Notes under the pieces: model-generated | What the model was told of the DNA's origin: nothing | The model's database searches: none | The model's input: the letters and a program-made list of their open reading frames with translations, nothing else | NCBI GenBank assembly: GCA_029240105.1 | Contig: JARBTR010000006.1 | Location: forward strand, 1-64,000 | DNA: 64,000 nt | Origin: Caryophanales bacterium | Lineage (GTDB): Bacteria; Bacillota; Bacilli; JARBTR01 | Direction: 5' to 3' | Made by a program: the position numbers and the translations under genes | Shown here: piece by piece, positions 17,285-27,616 of the stretch | Layout: every line of letters starts with the position of its first letter | How positions within the stretch are numbered: position 1 is the first letter of the stretch

Positions 17285-17610
17285 ACTGCATCTTCCCTTC
17301 CAAGCGACAAGCGCTATAGATGAAAGGCCCTACTTACTGATTAGAACTAACAAAAAATTAGAGTACAAATAGTTTTATGTTAGGAAATCTACCAAATCTT
17401 GTAAGTCATCTCCATCATCTTAAATATTGTATGCAGTGACAAGCTGTTTGAACCCTTTGAAATAAAAAAAGCCCATCTGAATTTTGGAGTTTGTTTTGCG
17501 CTTTTTAGGTTAGACAAAATATCTAACTTTACGGGTACAATACTATATCCTTCATCTAAATGGGGTTACTAATTCTAAAATGATTTAAAGCTTCTTGATA
17601 TACCTAAAAG
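17285..17610. other. Non-coding gap upstream of asnO
   Basis: 326 bases, A+T-rich, with no ORF carrying a ribosome site and no clear terminator. It should contain the asnO promoter, but no convincing -35/-10 pair was identified. Confidence 0.5.
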
Positions 17611-18069
17611 TTACAACTTCTGGTTATTTTTCAGTAAGCTCATTACTTTTTCTAATCTACTAAATCTAGTTGTTTCTTGTTTAGCAGAATTGATAAAGTC
17701 AATAAATTTGTTCTTTTGAGAATCCGTTAAACTATTGAAGAATTCCTTTACTTCGGTGCATTTTTCGAATTCAATTGAAAGTATTTCTGGAATTTCTTTC
17801 TCTCTACTTTCTACATCTTGCATAATTGTTACATGAACCATGTCACCATCTCCCTTGCCAATTTTCGCTCGAATTTCTTTTAGGACACCAACAATATGAC
17901 AGTTCGTTCCCATCTTCATCAAACTACCTCGATAGGGTACTCCGTCAAAGGTTGCTTGAACAGCCACACGTCCCTTAGTTCCAAATTCAACGTGAACATC
18001 ATATGGAAATTCGATATATGCTCCGTTTCTTTCTAGTTTTAATTCTGCATCAAATTCGTATAATTTCAT
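17611..18069 (-). CDS. DUF1905 / YdeI-type protein
   Basis: A 152-aa two-part protein. Residues 1-95 form a DUF1905 beta-barrel-like domain (YIEFPYDVHVEFGTKGRVAVQATFDG...PYRGSLMKMGTNCHIVGV), and the C-terminal part (FFNSLTDSQKNKFIDFINSAKQETTR) matches the YdeI/OmpD-associated helical segment. Such proteins are widespread and uncharacterised. The ATG immediately abuts the stop of the upstream kinase-like gene (no spacer), so the two are co-transcribed and probably coupled. Confidence 0.85.
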   Translation of the reverse strand: MKLYEFDAELKLERNGAYIEFPYDVHVEFGTKGRVAVQATFDGVPYRGSLMKMGTNCHIVGVLKEIRAKIGKGDGDMVHVTIMQDVESREKEIPEILSIEFEKCTEVKEFFNSLTDSQKNKFIDFINSAKQETTRFSRLEKVMSLLKNNQKL

Positions 18070-18600
18070 TTAAATTTCTCTTTCTTTTTTATAATTTTCT
18101 TCAAGTTCATTAAGCCATCTATTAAGCTGTATGCGATTACGAAAATGGAAGATTTTTTTGTCTTGAACATTTTTTAACAGTTCTCTTTGCTTCACACCAC
18201 TTCTTTTACTAAAATGCCAAACCCAAGAAATAAATTCCCAATCAAGTTTCTCGGGGCAGCCTTCCTTTATATCTGGGCGTGTCTTTCCATTGTACATTAT
18301 TCTTCTTTTTAAAATCCCTGATAAAAGAACCCATCTTGAATAATCTAAAAATATAATGGTGTCTGCCTTTGCTATACGACAATCTATTGTACGACTGTAG
18401 TTCCCGTCAATGATCCATTCATTTCCTGAAGCCATATTTTCTACCATGAGAAGAAATCTTTCATCATCTGTTGGCACCCATCCATCATTCCAATAATAGT
18501 AATCCAAATGAAATAGAGGCAACTTTGTTATCTCATGCAGCTTTCGGGCTAATGTTGATTTACCTGCACCGCCACCACCCATAATCATTATTCGTTTCAT
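18070..18600 (-). CDS. P-loop kinase-like protein (FlaR / topology-modulation family)
   Basis: A 176-aa adenylate-kinase-like P-loop protein. Walker A is GGGGAGKSTLA at residues 8-18; LFHLDYYYWNDGW and WIIDGNYSRT are the hallmark blocks of the proteins annotated as DNA topology modulation protein FlaR. The real substrate is unknown and the old name is not evidence of a DNA role. ATG start; first gene of a two-gene unit with the DUF1905 gene. A terminator separates it from addA. Confidence 0.85.
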   Translation of the reverse strand: MKRIMIMGGGGAGKSTLARKLHEITKLPLFHLDYYYWNDGWVPTDDERFLLMVENMASGNEWIIDGNYSRTIDCRIAKADTIIFLDYSRWVLLSGILKRRIMYNGKTRPDIKEGCPEKLDWEFISWVWHFSKRSGVKQRELLKNVQDKKIFHFRNRIQLNRWLNELEENYKKEREI

Positions 18601-18616
18601 TGAGATCCCCCATTCG

Positions 18617-18647
18617 AAAAAGCTCTCAGAAATATTTTTCTGAGAGC
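18617..18647 (-). terminator. Terminator of the addBA unit
   Basis: Minus-strand perfect stem GCTCTCAGAAA/TTTCTGAGAGC followed by TTTTT, 56 bases after the addA stop. Confidence 0.9.
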
Positions 18648-18702
18648 AATGTTGTTGTTTAACTATTCTATCATAAGAATTTTAATAATCGAGTATAAAG
18701 CT

Positions 18703-21700
18703 CTACAAATGAAGTTCCTGTTCTGCATCAAAGAAATAGAGGATTTTTTGACTCACCTTCTTTCTCGTAGTTTCTTCTATAGCTTTTACATACAATTCAA
18801 TTTGTTTTTGGTATCTCTTTGCTAGTTCAGGTTTCGCTTCCTCAAATCCCCCAGCAAACAATCCTTTAATTCGATCTGTTTTATAATCAACTAGTACGAT
18901 ATCACCGTTTTGATCCTCAAACATACAATCAATGACACCCTGCACAAGAATTTTTTCGTCTTGCCCCCTATATTCCCGGTAAACATCACTTGTTTTTACC
19001 ATTAACGAAAAAGGAATCTCACGCCAAACATTAGTTGACTCAAGCACTTTCTTACCGACTGTAGTTCGAAAGAAACCTACTATTTGATCAATATTTACAA
19101 CGTTCTTTTGTTCAGACGTCAGAAACTCTTTACGGACCAGCTCATCTAGTTTCTCTGACACAGTATTAATAGTGATTTCTTTCGTACCATCAATATGTTG
19201 CATAACCATATGCATAATTGTTCCACGTTCTGCAGCACCAATTTCTCTTTTCTTATTGAAGTTTGGAATTGATAAAGTGGAGAAATGTGTTTTTGGCTTT
19301 AGGTCGTCAGAAGTGATGTCATCTTCTTCCATAGAAAGCTTTTTTATTTCTGTAACTGACTGTTTCGCTTTGTAACGTGTTGCTTCTACAAATCCGTAAC
19401 TCCAATTCATTTGAGCTTGTACTAACTCTTTATACTCTGATTGATAAGGTGATTTTTCTAAATGAAGGATGAAATTTAATTTATCATCTTCTTTTTGATT
19501 ATGATTCAAGTCCTTCTTAAGTACATTCTGCAATTCTTTTTCCGTTTCTGTTAACACATCTTTTTCATTAAATGAATGTACTGATTGTACTGATTGTACT
19601 GATTGTACTGATTGTACTGATTGTACTGATTGTACTGATTGTACTGCAGTATGATGTATACTCCATTTAGATCGATGATTCGTAATACCATCTATAAAGT
19701 TTGCAATGATATTCATTTCTGCGAAATTCTTCTCAAGGAACTTACACATCGTTTCGTGACGCATCAAAGCTGGGCCAATCCAATCTATATAGCTCTTACT
19801 AAGTGCTCGGCTACTATCTGATAATATCCAGTCCTTTTGTGTGATGGATATGGACCATTTCTGAAGACTTTTTTCAAGGTTATCTACAGTTGCAAATAAA
19901 ACTATTTTTTCCTTAGCGCGCGTTAGTGCTACGTATAACAATCGCATTTCCTCAGCGATTAATTCTAATTTCTTCTTATTAACTAAAGAACTTCGAAGTA
20001 AGGTATCACGTTGGAAACGATTATCAACATCCATAAATTTAACCGCTAACCCATATTCTTTATCTGTCATATAGGTAGTATTTAAATCCATTTGATTAAA
20101 ACGCTTGGCAAGTCCACCAATAAATACGACTGGAAACTCTAGACCCTTACTAGCGTGAATTGTCATAACACGAACGACATTCTCTTGTTCGCCAATACTG
20201 GAAACTTCTCCAAAGTCTTCTCCTTTTTCTAAGAGACGTTCAATAAAGTTGAGAACCATTAGGAAGTCCCAAGACAAAATCCAAATAATTTGTTTCACGA
20301 TAAATTTCCCAAATCAAGCTTGAAACTGAATTATTCTTTGAATAATGAATCCAATTCTCTAGCCGTTTTAGAAATCGCTCAATTTTTTTTCCAACAATGT
20401 TGTTAGACAACGATATCTTATTAAATTCTAACAGCGCTTCATAAAATGGAGCACGAACTTTCGCTAATCTGATTTCAGCCAATTTTTCTGAATTCAAGCC
20501 TATCAAGGGAGACCGAAGGACCGCCACAAGTGGAATATCTTGATATGGATTGTCTATGATTTTTAGCAAGGACATTATGATACTCACTTCTGTCGTTGCA
20601 AAATAGCCTTTCCCAAGTTCAGCATAAACTGGAATCCCTTGTTTTTTAAACTCCTCAGAAATTTCGCCATACCAGGATTTCGAACGATGTAAAATGACAA
20701 TGTCGCGATAATTGAGTGGTCGATATTCACCCAACTTCGTATCATAAACCGTCATATTGTCATCCATCATTTTTCGAATACGGTTTGCCATCTCTTTAGC
20801 CTCAAGTTGTGCTGATGAGAGATCCTCCTCTTCGAACTCAAAGTGATTCTCATCTTCTGTACTTTCTTCTGAATGGCTTTGTGAATTTGCTATCCCCTTA
20901 TCAATAAGGTTTAATTCAATTGCATTTTCATCCGGATAAATTGCTCCATAATACAAGCTTGCAGCAGCATCATAGTCAATTTCTCCAACGGTTTTATTCA
21001 TAATTTGTTTGAAAATATAGTTGGTTCCATCTAAAACTTCTTTTCTGCTTCGGAAGTTCTTGTTTAAATCAATCACAAGCCCATGGTCACTTGGTACATG
21101 TTCGAATGTTTGATACTTATTCAAGAAAAGAGAAGGATCTGCTAATCGAAATCTATAAATAGATTGCTTAACATCACCTACCATAAATAAATTACCATCT
21201 TTTTCAGTTGGCTTTTTAATTGCTTGAATGATGGTTTCTTGCACATTGTTTGTATCTTGATATTCATCGACAAGAACTTCAACAAAGTAATTTTGATACT
21301 CTATCGCTGCATCTGTTGGTTTAAACTGCCCACTCTCAACTGATGTTAAAACTTGCAATGCCAAGTGTTCCAGATCATTAAAATCTACGATATTTTTTTC
21401 CGATTTTGCTGTAGTAAAAATTTCATGCAGCTTTTTTACAAGCTCAGCTATAGTAGAAATAACAGATCCCATTTCCCGAATATCTGAAATAGATCCTTTT
21501 GAATCACGTTCAAAGTACATTTTTGATACTGTAACAACGTAATTTTTAGCCTCTTTACGTAGTGCTGTCACTTTATCTTTAGCGACCACATCACAACAAT
21601 CACCTTTTATTGATGGTGCTCTTTTAAATATTTCACGAGCCATTAAGTCAGAGGATTTTTGCCAGTCAACTTCTAGAGATTGCAAAATTTGCTCAATGCC

Positions 21701-22504
21701 ATCGATATCGTTTAAGAGTGTTGTAATAAATGCTTCCAATCCCTCTCCCTGATTACAAATTTCAATCGCAAGCTTTAAACGATCAACCGCAGCATGTAAA
21801 TAGAAAATAATATCCTGCTTTATGATTGGGTATACCTGTAAATCAGTAATATCTGCATCATCACTCAGTTGATATGGCGTGACAAGCCCATTCAACCATT
21901 GAAATGGGCTTGGGTGAGAAAGAGATGCTCGATACACATCAACAAGCATTTTTGCGAATTGATCATCACTTCTATCACTTGAAAAACTATCAACGGCACG
22001 TAGGAACGTAGTATTATTTGAACTCGCGTACTCTGTTTCAAGTAATTCTTCAATAGACTCTTCTAGTAACAGGGCTGTATCAGATTCATTCGCTATTTTG
22101 AATTTCGGGTCCATATCTAATTTATAAAAATGACTTCGCACTATCTCAATACAAAAGGAATGTAATGTTGAAATTTGCGCCTTGTTCATAAGACTTACTT
22201 GTCTACGTAGATGTGCTGAAGATGGATCTCTAAGCAATTCTTTTTCTAGTGCATCATTAATTCTCGATCTCATTTCGGCGGCAGCCGCATTTGTAAAAGT
22301 CAAAACAAGTAATCGATCTATGTTAATTGGGTTTTCTTTAGAAATTACCTTATCAATGATACGCTGAACTAAAACAGCAGTTTTACCAGAGCCAGCGGCA
22401 GCGGCAACAAGCATATCCGAACCGGAAGCATGGATTGCCTGCCATTGCTCATCGGTCCATTGCTCATTTGGTGTTTTTATCGGTATTTCATTCAAATTAT
22501 TCAA
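18703..22504 (-). pseudogene. addA: ATP-dependent helicase/nuclease subunit A, split by a frameshifting deletion
   Basis: AddA unwinds and degrades broken DNA ends and, with AddB, loads recombination at Chi. Here the gene is in two frames. The 5' part (22504-20240) has Walker A AAAAGSGKTAVL and the UvrD-type motifs GDVKQSIYRFR and LNKNFRSR, and stops after LGLPNGSQ. The 3' part (20298-18703) resumes at FIERLLEKGED and contains HASKGLEFPVVF, VALTRAKE and the RecB-type nuclease motif LVDYKTDR. About 26 residues that B. subtilis AddA has between these blocks are absent. TCTCAA at the join fits a short-repeat deletion. The TTG at 22504 eight bases after AGGAGG is the likely start, overlapping addB by eight bases. 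As written, no full AddA can be made. Confidence 0.85.
19577..19646. repeat. 9-bp minisatellite inside addA
   Basis: Seven perfect copies of TGTACTGAT plus a partial eighth. On the minus strand it encodes a run of VQS tripeptides in the linker between helicase and nuclease parts of AddA. The unit is a multiple of three, so copy-number slippage would keep frame. Confidence 0.95.
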
Positions 22505-25500
22505 CTTCACCACCTCCTGGTTGGATTTTATGGATGGCCTCATTTATCTTCATACTTTGTAAAAAATGATACTTATTTTCTTTTAAAGATGGGTCGAACT
22601 GACAGACAGGCTTAAAATCACAATAGGTACAAGCATGGTTCTGCTTTAACTTATATGGTTTTATTTCTGTCTTGCCAGAAAGTATTTCGTTCCCACTTTT
22701 TTTATAGATGTCAGTTACATGTTCTGTTAGAAGTTTAATTTGCTCAGATGATGCAACCTTAGATTGGGTAGAAAACGAACCATCCTTTTTGAGCGCAACA
22801 GGAACTACGTCTGACTTAGATGTTGACTCAAAATCATTATCAAAGAGACTTATTATCTCTTTTTCATCTGACACTAAGCCGTTTAATTTGAATTGCTTTA
22901 AACGTTTCTCATCAATCAGTGCCTCTGCATCTGATAACGTATCTTTTTCTTTCAGAAGTGGATTTTGCAATCTAAAATAAAGCAATCCTGCTGGATGTGC
23001 TTTTTCTTGAAATACTTTATCTGAGTGCTTAAGAAGAACATTCAAATAAGTGAACATTTGCAGTGCAATACCATAATAGACCTCTGAATAATCAATATTC
23101 TTAGTTCCGGATTTATAATCTATAACTGCAACATATCGCTTACCAGTTGTAGGATGTAATGCGCTATCAATTCTGTCAATACGCCCATTTAATTCCATTT
23201 TTTTGCCATCTTGTAGTGGAATCTCTAAAGAAGGTAATGAGGAATCCGCTGTTCCAAATGGCACCTCGAATCCAAATGGTGTGAACGTACTTTTTTGTGC
23301 ATGTTGGTTCATTGTAAAAGCTGTTTTTTGAATGATTTGACTAAATTTATGTTTTAGATACTTCATCCGTTCTGTTGAGAAAAGTATTTCATTTTGCATT
23401 AATGGTGCAATACGATCAGCCGCTTCAGATGCCAATGCATCACATTTGGCTTTATCTAACTCACTCCAAGAGAGGTTATTAGCCTCTAATGTATCCGCAA
23501 CATGTTTAATTGTTTCGTGGAAGAACGTCCCAATGGCTGGAGCATCAAAGGTAAAGACTTCTCTTTCTTGAAGTTTCAATCCATATTTTGAAAAATATGA
23601 GAACGGACACCGATTATACAATTCAATTCTCGAAACGCTACCTTTAATTGTTTCCCCATATAATTGATCAACGGTTGCTTTATTTAAGTTTTCTGATACG
23701 TTTTGATAATTCAAACTTGAAAGAACAAATGCAACAGCATCTTTTTTAATACAATCGTTTGTAAATTCATTGTAAACATCCCACCAAAGAGGATGAATTT
23801 CTTCATTTTCTTTGTATGCCTGAATTTGTTGTGCAAGATATTGTATTGTCGCTGCTGTATGATTTACAAAATTCAATTGCCCTTCTATTTCCTTACAATC
23901 TGAAACTAAATCAGAAGCAGTTACAATATGAATTTTAGGAAAAAGGGCTGTAATTCGTTTAATATAGCCAGAAGGAAATAAAGATTTTCCCTCACCATCC
24001 GCAATAGGGTAAGTAAAATATGTCTTTTTAGACGCTAGGTTAAAAACTGTATAAGCTACAAATTCTTCATCAAACAGGGTTGTAATGGCACTTGGAGCTA
24101 ATTGGATCCCACTTTGAGAGAGTTTCTCCCGATCTTCTTCCGTTAAAATACCAGATTCGTTTATTTTTTTAGGAAGTACCCCCTCATTTAACCCAATAAT
24201 GAAAGCTATCTTTACTTTTTGAGGTTTGGAAACATCTAAATTTCCTAAAATAACCTGATCAAGGGATGGAGGAACTAGTGAGAATTTAAGTGACTCTATT
24301 CCAGCTTCAATCATTTGTTTAAGTGTTGCAAAATCAACAAACATATCGCCATTAGTTTCTATTAATTGTTCAAAAAGCCTCACGAGTTCTTCCCAAGCTT
24401 GTTTGTGTTGTTTTGCAAGAACAAGTTCTCCGGATGATTCTGCATGTTTCATCCATTTTTCAATTTTTTTATTAACTTGCAAAACTTCAAGAAACCAAAT
24501 GAGTGCTTGTACGTAATCTGAAACTGTTTTAGCCTTTTTTATTTTTTTTGAAAGGTTTTGTATTGGATTATATAACATGTTTTTAAATGAATTTAATAAA
24601 GCTTGAAATGAAAGTTCTGCATCTGACTGGACCGTTTTTTCTAGTTCTAAGCCCCTGTTCAACTTAAAAATCCATTCTCCATCCCATTTATTCCCTCGAA
24701 TTCCTCTCGAGAGAACGTAGTTATCTAGTTTTGATAGGAAGTCCCTTTCGGATTGAATTCTATGGCTACTTTCAAAAAACAAGTCTGTTTTAAAAGCTCG
24801 GAACATCGGGTCATATGCGAAGTCTGATTCTACAGAGTCCAGAGCTGCGCTAACTAACTCTATGAGCGGATGAAACATCATCGGTTTCTTCTGATCAATA
24901 AAAACAGGAATCTGATAATCTTTAAAAATAGTCTCTAAAAGTTTTGTGTATTGATCACCATCACGAGTGAGAACAATTATGTCACGATATCGAAAACCTT
25001 CTCTTACATGCTTGATGATTTGCATGGCTATTTGCTCAATTTCTACGCGACGATTTTTTGCAGCTATAACCGTAAATGCTGTCTCTTCATGAAACTCAAT
25101 CCCGGGTCTTTTAGAAAAATTTTCTTCCAAATGAGCTGCAGCCTCATTATATTGAAATCGATAATTGTACTTATGTTCTACATCTTCTTCGATTTGTACA
25201 TGCATTTCATTCGCAAGTTTGTATAAGTCAAAATAGGTCTCTCCCGTCATACGGAAAAGATCATGCTCTTCTGGCTTAGCATGCTTATATTGTTGATCTA
25301 AAGTTAGAGCAATCTTTACATTTTGAGTATGTAAAATTAGCTGGGCTAAAATATTTTTTTCTAATTGGGTAAAACCATGAAAACCATCAACATAAATAGT
25401 TGCGTTTTTTAAATAATTAGACTGAGGAATTTTTTCAGCAAGTAAGTTGAAGTAATCCTCTGAAGCTACGTACTTTCCAGCCAGTTCTAGTTCGAAATTT

Positions 25501-25991
25501 TCGTATAATAGTGCAAAATCACTCAATTTTGCTCTTAGCATTGGAGATTGTTCGTTAGAAACTGCTAATAAAAGATGTTCAGGTGTTACACAATAACGCT
25601 TATATTCAGTAAAAAGCTGATCAAGTTGAGTGATAAACCCCTGTTTATCACAAGAATTTCTGTAGAGTTGTAATCTTTCACGATTTTCAATAAGTATTTT
25701 TTGGAGAATCATATGAATGCCAACTTTGTTGATTTGCTTTCGGCTCATACCTCCGGTCTCTCCTAGTACTAGCCAAGCAAGACGAGTGAAACTGTAGACT
25801 TGCGCACGCATCGAGCCATTAACTTGCTCATCACCAATTAATTCAGTTTCTGCCTGAAAAGACATCTGGTCTGGAACAATATAAATAATCGGAGAGCCAA
25901 GGCGGTCTTCGATTATTTTTTGACGTATTTCCTTTACTATGTTAGTCGTTTTACCGGTTCCAGAACGTCCTAAATAAAATTGTAGGCCCAT
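22497..25991 (-). CDS. addB: ATP-dependent nuclease subunit B
   Basis: AddB, 1164 aa, full length for the family (about 1166). Walker A LGRSGTGKTTNIV lies at residues 7-19. The C-terminal RecB-type nuclease has VAVIDYKSGTKNIDYSE, and the iron-sulphur staple cysteines are present: one in LYNRCPFSYFSKYG and three in CTYCDFKPVC near the end. AddB contributes the second nuclease and Chi recognition. ATG start with AGGGAGA upstream. The stop overlaps the addA start, and AGGAGG for addA lies inside addB. Intact, in contrast to addA. Confidence 0.95.
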   Translation of the reverse strand: MGLQFYLGRSGTGKTTNIVKEIRQKIIEDRLGSPIIYIVPDQMSFQAETELIGDEQVNGSMRAQVYSFTRLAWLVLGETGGMSRKQINKVGIHMILQKILIENRERLQLYRNSCDKQGFITQLDQLFTEYKRYCVTPEHLLLAVSNEQSPMLRAKLSDFALLYENFELELAGKYVASEDYFNLLAEKIPQSNYLKNATIYVDGFHGFTQLEKNILAQLILHTQNVKIALTLDQQYKHAKPEEHDLFRMTGETYFDLYKLANEMHVQIEEDVEHKYNYRFQYNEAAAHLEENFSKRPGIEFHEETAFTVIAAKNRRVEIEQIAMQIIKHVREGFRYRDIIVLTRDGDQYTKLLETIFKDYQIPVFIDQKKPMMFHPLIELVSAALDSVESDFAYDPMFRAFKTDLFFESSHRIQSERDFLSKLDNYVLSRGIRGNKWDGEWIFKLNRGLELEKTVQSDAELSFQALLNSFKNMLYNPIQNLSKKIKKAKTVSDYVQALIWFLEVLQVNKKIEKWMKHAESSGELVLAKQHKQAWEELVRLFEQLIETNGDMFVDFATLKQMIEAGIESLKFSLVPPSLDQVILGNLDVSKPQKVKIAFIIGLNEGVLPKKINESGILTEEDREKLSQSGIQLAPSAITTLFDEEFVAYTVFNLASKKTYFTYPIADGEGKSLFPSGYIKRITALFPKIHIVTASDLVSDCKEIEGQLNFVNHTAATIQYLAQQIQAYKENEEIHPLWWDVYNEFTNDCIKKDAVAFVLSSLNYQNVSENLNKATVDQLYGETIKGSVSRIELYNRCPFSYFSKYGLKLQEREVFTFDAPAIGTFFHETIKHVADTLEANNLSWSELDKAKCDALASEAADRIAPLMQNEILFSTERMKYLKHKFSQIIQKTAFTMNQHAQKSTFTPFGFEVPFGTADSSLPSLEIPLQDGKKMELNGRIDRIDSALHPTTGKRYVAVIDYKSGTKNIDYSEVYYGIALQMFTYLNVLLKHSDKVFQEKAHPAGLLYFRLQNPLLKEKDTLSDAEALIDEKRLKQFKLNGLVSDEKEIISLFDNDFESTSKSDVVPVALKKDGSFSTQSKVASSEQIKLLTEHVTDIYKKSGNEILSGKTEIKPYKLKQNHACTYCDFKPVCQFDPSLKENKYHFLQSMKINEAIHKIQPGGGEVE

Positions 25992-26175
25992 AAGATTCTC
26001 CCTTTTTATGATTCTTCTATTTTACCAAAAAAAATGGATGAAGCCCCACTTTTGATAATAATACAGAGATTTTTCTAATAGCATAATTACAACAAATAAG
26101 ATATTTCTGTTCCTATTTACCGTATCACATAACATAAGTAAATTTATTCCTTTCACTTTTTAGTCAAACAGAATC

Positions 26176-26202
26176 ACGATGAGGTTTTCTAATCATAAAA
26201 TA
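26176..26202 (+). promoter_or_regulatory. Sigma-K-type promoter of the gerP operon
   Basis: AC at 26176-26177, a 16-base spacer and CATAAAATA at 26194-26202 fit the AC-N16-CATANNNTA sigma-K consensus. B. subtilis gerP is transcribed late in the mother cell under sigma-K. Confidence 0.7.
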
Positions 26203-26231
26203 CTTTATCGAGATTGATTGAGGTGAAGAGT

Positions 26232-26453
26232 GTGCCAGCACTTGTTGGAGTTGTCCAAATCATTACAATTGCCGAATCTGGAATTTTTAATATTGGTGAT
26301 GTCTATAAAATTCAACCCATCTCTCAGTCTAAAACATTTGCAGGTTCAGGTTCTTTTGTAACTGGGGATAATGTTAAAATTGAAAATCAGTATAGTTCGA
26401 CGAATACCTATGACCAGGATGGGGTCGACATGCCAATTGCTTTTACTCTTTAA
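26232..26453 (+). CDS. gerPA: Spore germination protein GerPA
   Basis: First gene of a six-gene gerP operon. The 73-aa product matches GerPA in length and in the GerPA/GerPF pattern PALVGVVQI...FNIGDVYKIQPISQSKTFAGSGSFVTGD. GerP proteins lie in the inner coat and are needed for germinants to pass the coat. Start is GTG six bases after GAGGTGA; an ATG-less upstream extension in frame has no site. A sigma-K-type promoter ends 29 bases upstream. Confidence 0.93.
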   Translation: MPALVGVVQIITIAESGIFNIGDVYKIQPISQSKTFAGSGSFVTGDNVKIENQYSSTNTYDQDGVDMPIAFTL

Positions 26454-26477
26454 ATCTTTCGTATTTGGAGGTATTTT

Positions 26478-26660
26478 ATGAATTTTTACATTACACAAAC
26501 AATTCAAATCAACACAATACGGATTAATTCAATTACAAACGCAAGCGTCCTTCAAATTGGGAGTGCAGGAATAATTAAAGCGGTTGCAAAACTTCAAAAC
26601 ACAGGCGGATTTACACAACCTGCTCCACAAATCGGGAAAAAACTTGCCCCGCTTAAGTAA
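26478..26660 (+). CDS. gerPB: Spore germination protein GerPB
   Basis: A 60-aa GerPB with the typical opening NFYITQTIQINTIRINSITNASVLQIGSAG split around its beta repeats and a Pro/Gln-rich tail. TTGGAGG precedes the ATG. Follows gerPA by 24 bases in the conserved order. Role in the coat as for the operon. Confidence 0.92.
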   Translation: MNFYITQTIQINTIRINSITNASVLQIGSAGIIKAVAKLQNTGGFTQPAPQIGKKLAPLK

Positions 26661-26747
26661 TTATCTAAGTAAGGATATTGAAACCTTAAGATTTTTCTAA
26701 TTCATATTGCATATATTTCATAGAGAATTATTGATTTGAGGTGTAAC

Positions 26748-27350
26748 ATGCAGTTTGATTGGAATACGTTTTTAATTCAGATCCAAGAAAAGGTTCGTAT
26801 AGCAGAAAGTAAAATCTCATCCCTAGAAATGGAAATGAACTCTTTAAAAATTAAACTAAAGGAGCTTGAAGACAAACCCTCCATCCAAATAGATAAAATA
26901 GAATATAAATTTGATCAATTAAAAGTTGAAACATTGGAAGGGACATTGAACATTGGGCTTAACCCAGCTGATGCTGAAGCTCTTGAGGAGCTTACAATAA
27001 ACCAAGAAAATCCTTTGTCTCCATTTATGTTTAAAGAGCGAGAAACTCTAATCCAACAAATTTCACAAGAAGTATATCAATATTTGGATAATGAACGTTC
27101 AACACTATTTCAGCATGCTGGGGTTTTTCAAGACAAGCCAATTGACCCACAAATTGCAGATTTTGTTGTGGAAGATCTTAAAAGACAATTGCCTTTTCGA
27201 ATTAATTTTTTCTTAGATCAAACACCTATTTACGATCGTACAATTGAACGCCTTCCATTTGTGTCGGAGCGTGTTCGAGAGAAATGTATCAAAGATTGTG
27301 ATTTAGCTGTGCTGAAATTTTTTTCAAATGGAACAAGCAACAATAATTAA
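26748..27350 (+). CDS. gerPC: Spore germination protein GerPC
   Basis: GerPC, 200 aa from the ATG at 26748, which has GAGGTG five bases upstream; the ATG four codons earlier lacks a site. An N-terminal coiled coil runs from about residue 10 to 45 (RIAESKISSLEMEMNSLKIKL), followed by a mixed domain with the family segment FVVEDLKRQLPFRI and LPFVSERVREKC. It is the largest GerP protein and the only one with a coiled coil. Spacing to gerPD is short. Confidence 0.92.
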   Translation: MQFDWNTFLIQIQEKVRIAESKISSLEMEMNSLKIKLKELEDKPSIQIDKIEYKFDQLKVETLEGTLNIGLNPADAEALEELTINQENPLSPFMFKERETLIQQISQEVYQYLDNERSTLFQHAGVFQDKPIDPQIADFVVEDLKRQLPFRINFFLDQTPIYDRTIERLPFVSERVREKCIKDCDLAVLKFFSNGTSNNN

Positions 27351-27379
27351 AAATTGTCATGAAAGAGGTGAGCAGGATG

Positions 27380-27613
27380 ATGGACTTCCATGTAACAAAT
27401 GAAAATATATGTGTAAATGAAATTAAGATGACTAGTGTCGCTCTAGGTTCTGTTCTAAAAATAGGCGATACGCAGTCCATTCAAATGTTTTCGACTTTTG
27501 ACACCCCACCCGAATCTTTGATTATAGGACCTTTTGCTCAGGTTGCTACAGGAACTGCTGCTCATGGTGGTGCTGGTGCTGGTGCTGGTGGTCTACACCG
27601 TGGTGGGGTCTAA
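27380..27613 (+). CDS. gerPD: Spore germination protein GerPD
   Basis: GerPD-like, about 77 aa. The diagnostic block IGDTQSIQMFSTFDTPPESLI...GPFA is present. Start is either of two adjacent ATGs (27377 or 27380); AGGTGA lies five and eight bases upstream respectively, so 27380 is chosen. The C-terminus carries an extra Gly/Ala/His-rich tail (AAHGGAGAGAGGLHRGG) that makes it longer than the B. subtilis protein. Confidence 0.88.
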   Translation: MDFHVTNENICVNEIKMTSVALGSVLKIGDTQSIQMFSTFDTPPESLIIGPFAQVATGTAAHGGAGAGAGGLHRGGV

Positions 27614-27616
27614 ACT

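Noticed and set aside
18703-22504. Programmed frameshift in addA
   Set aside because: About 26 residues are missing as well, and no slippery heptamer with downstream structure was seen; a deletion explains both the frame change and the loss.
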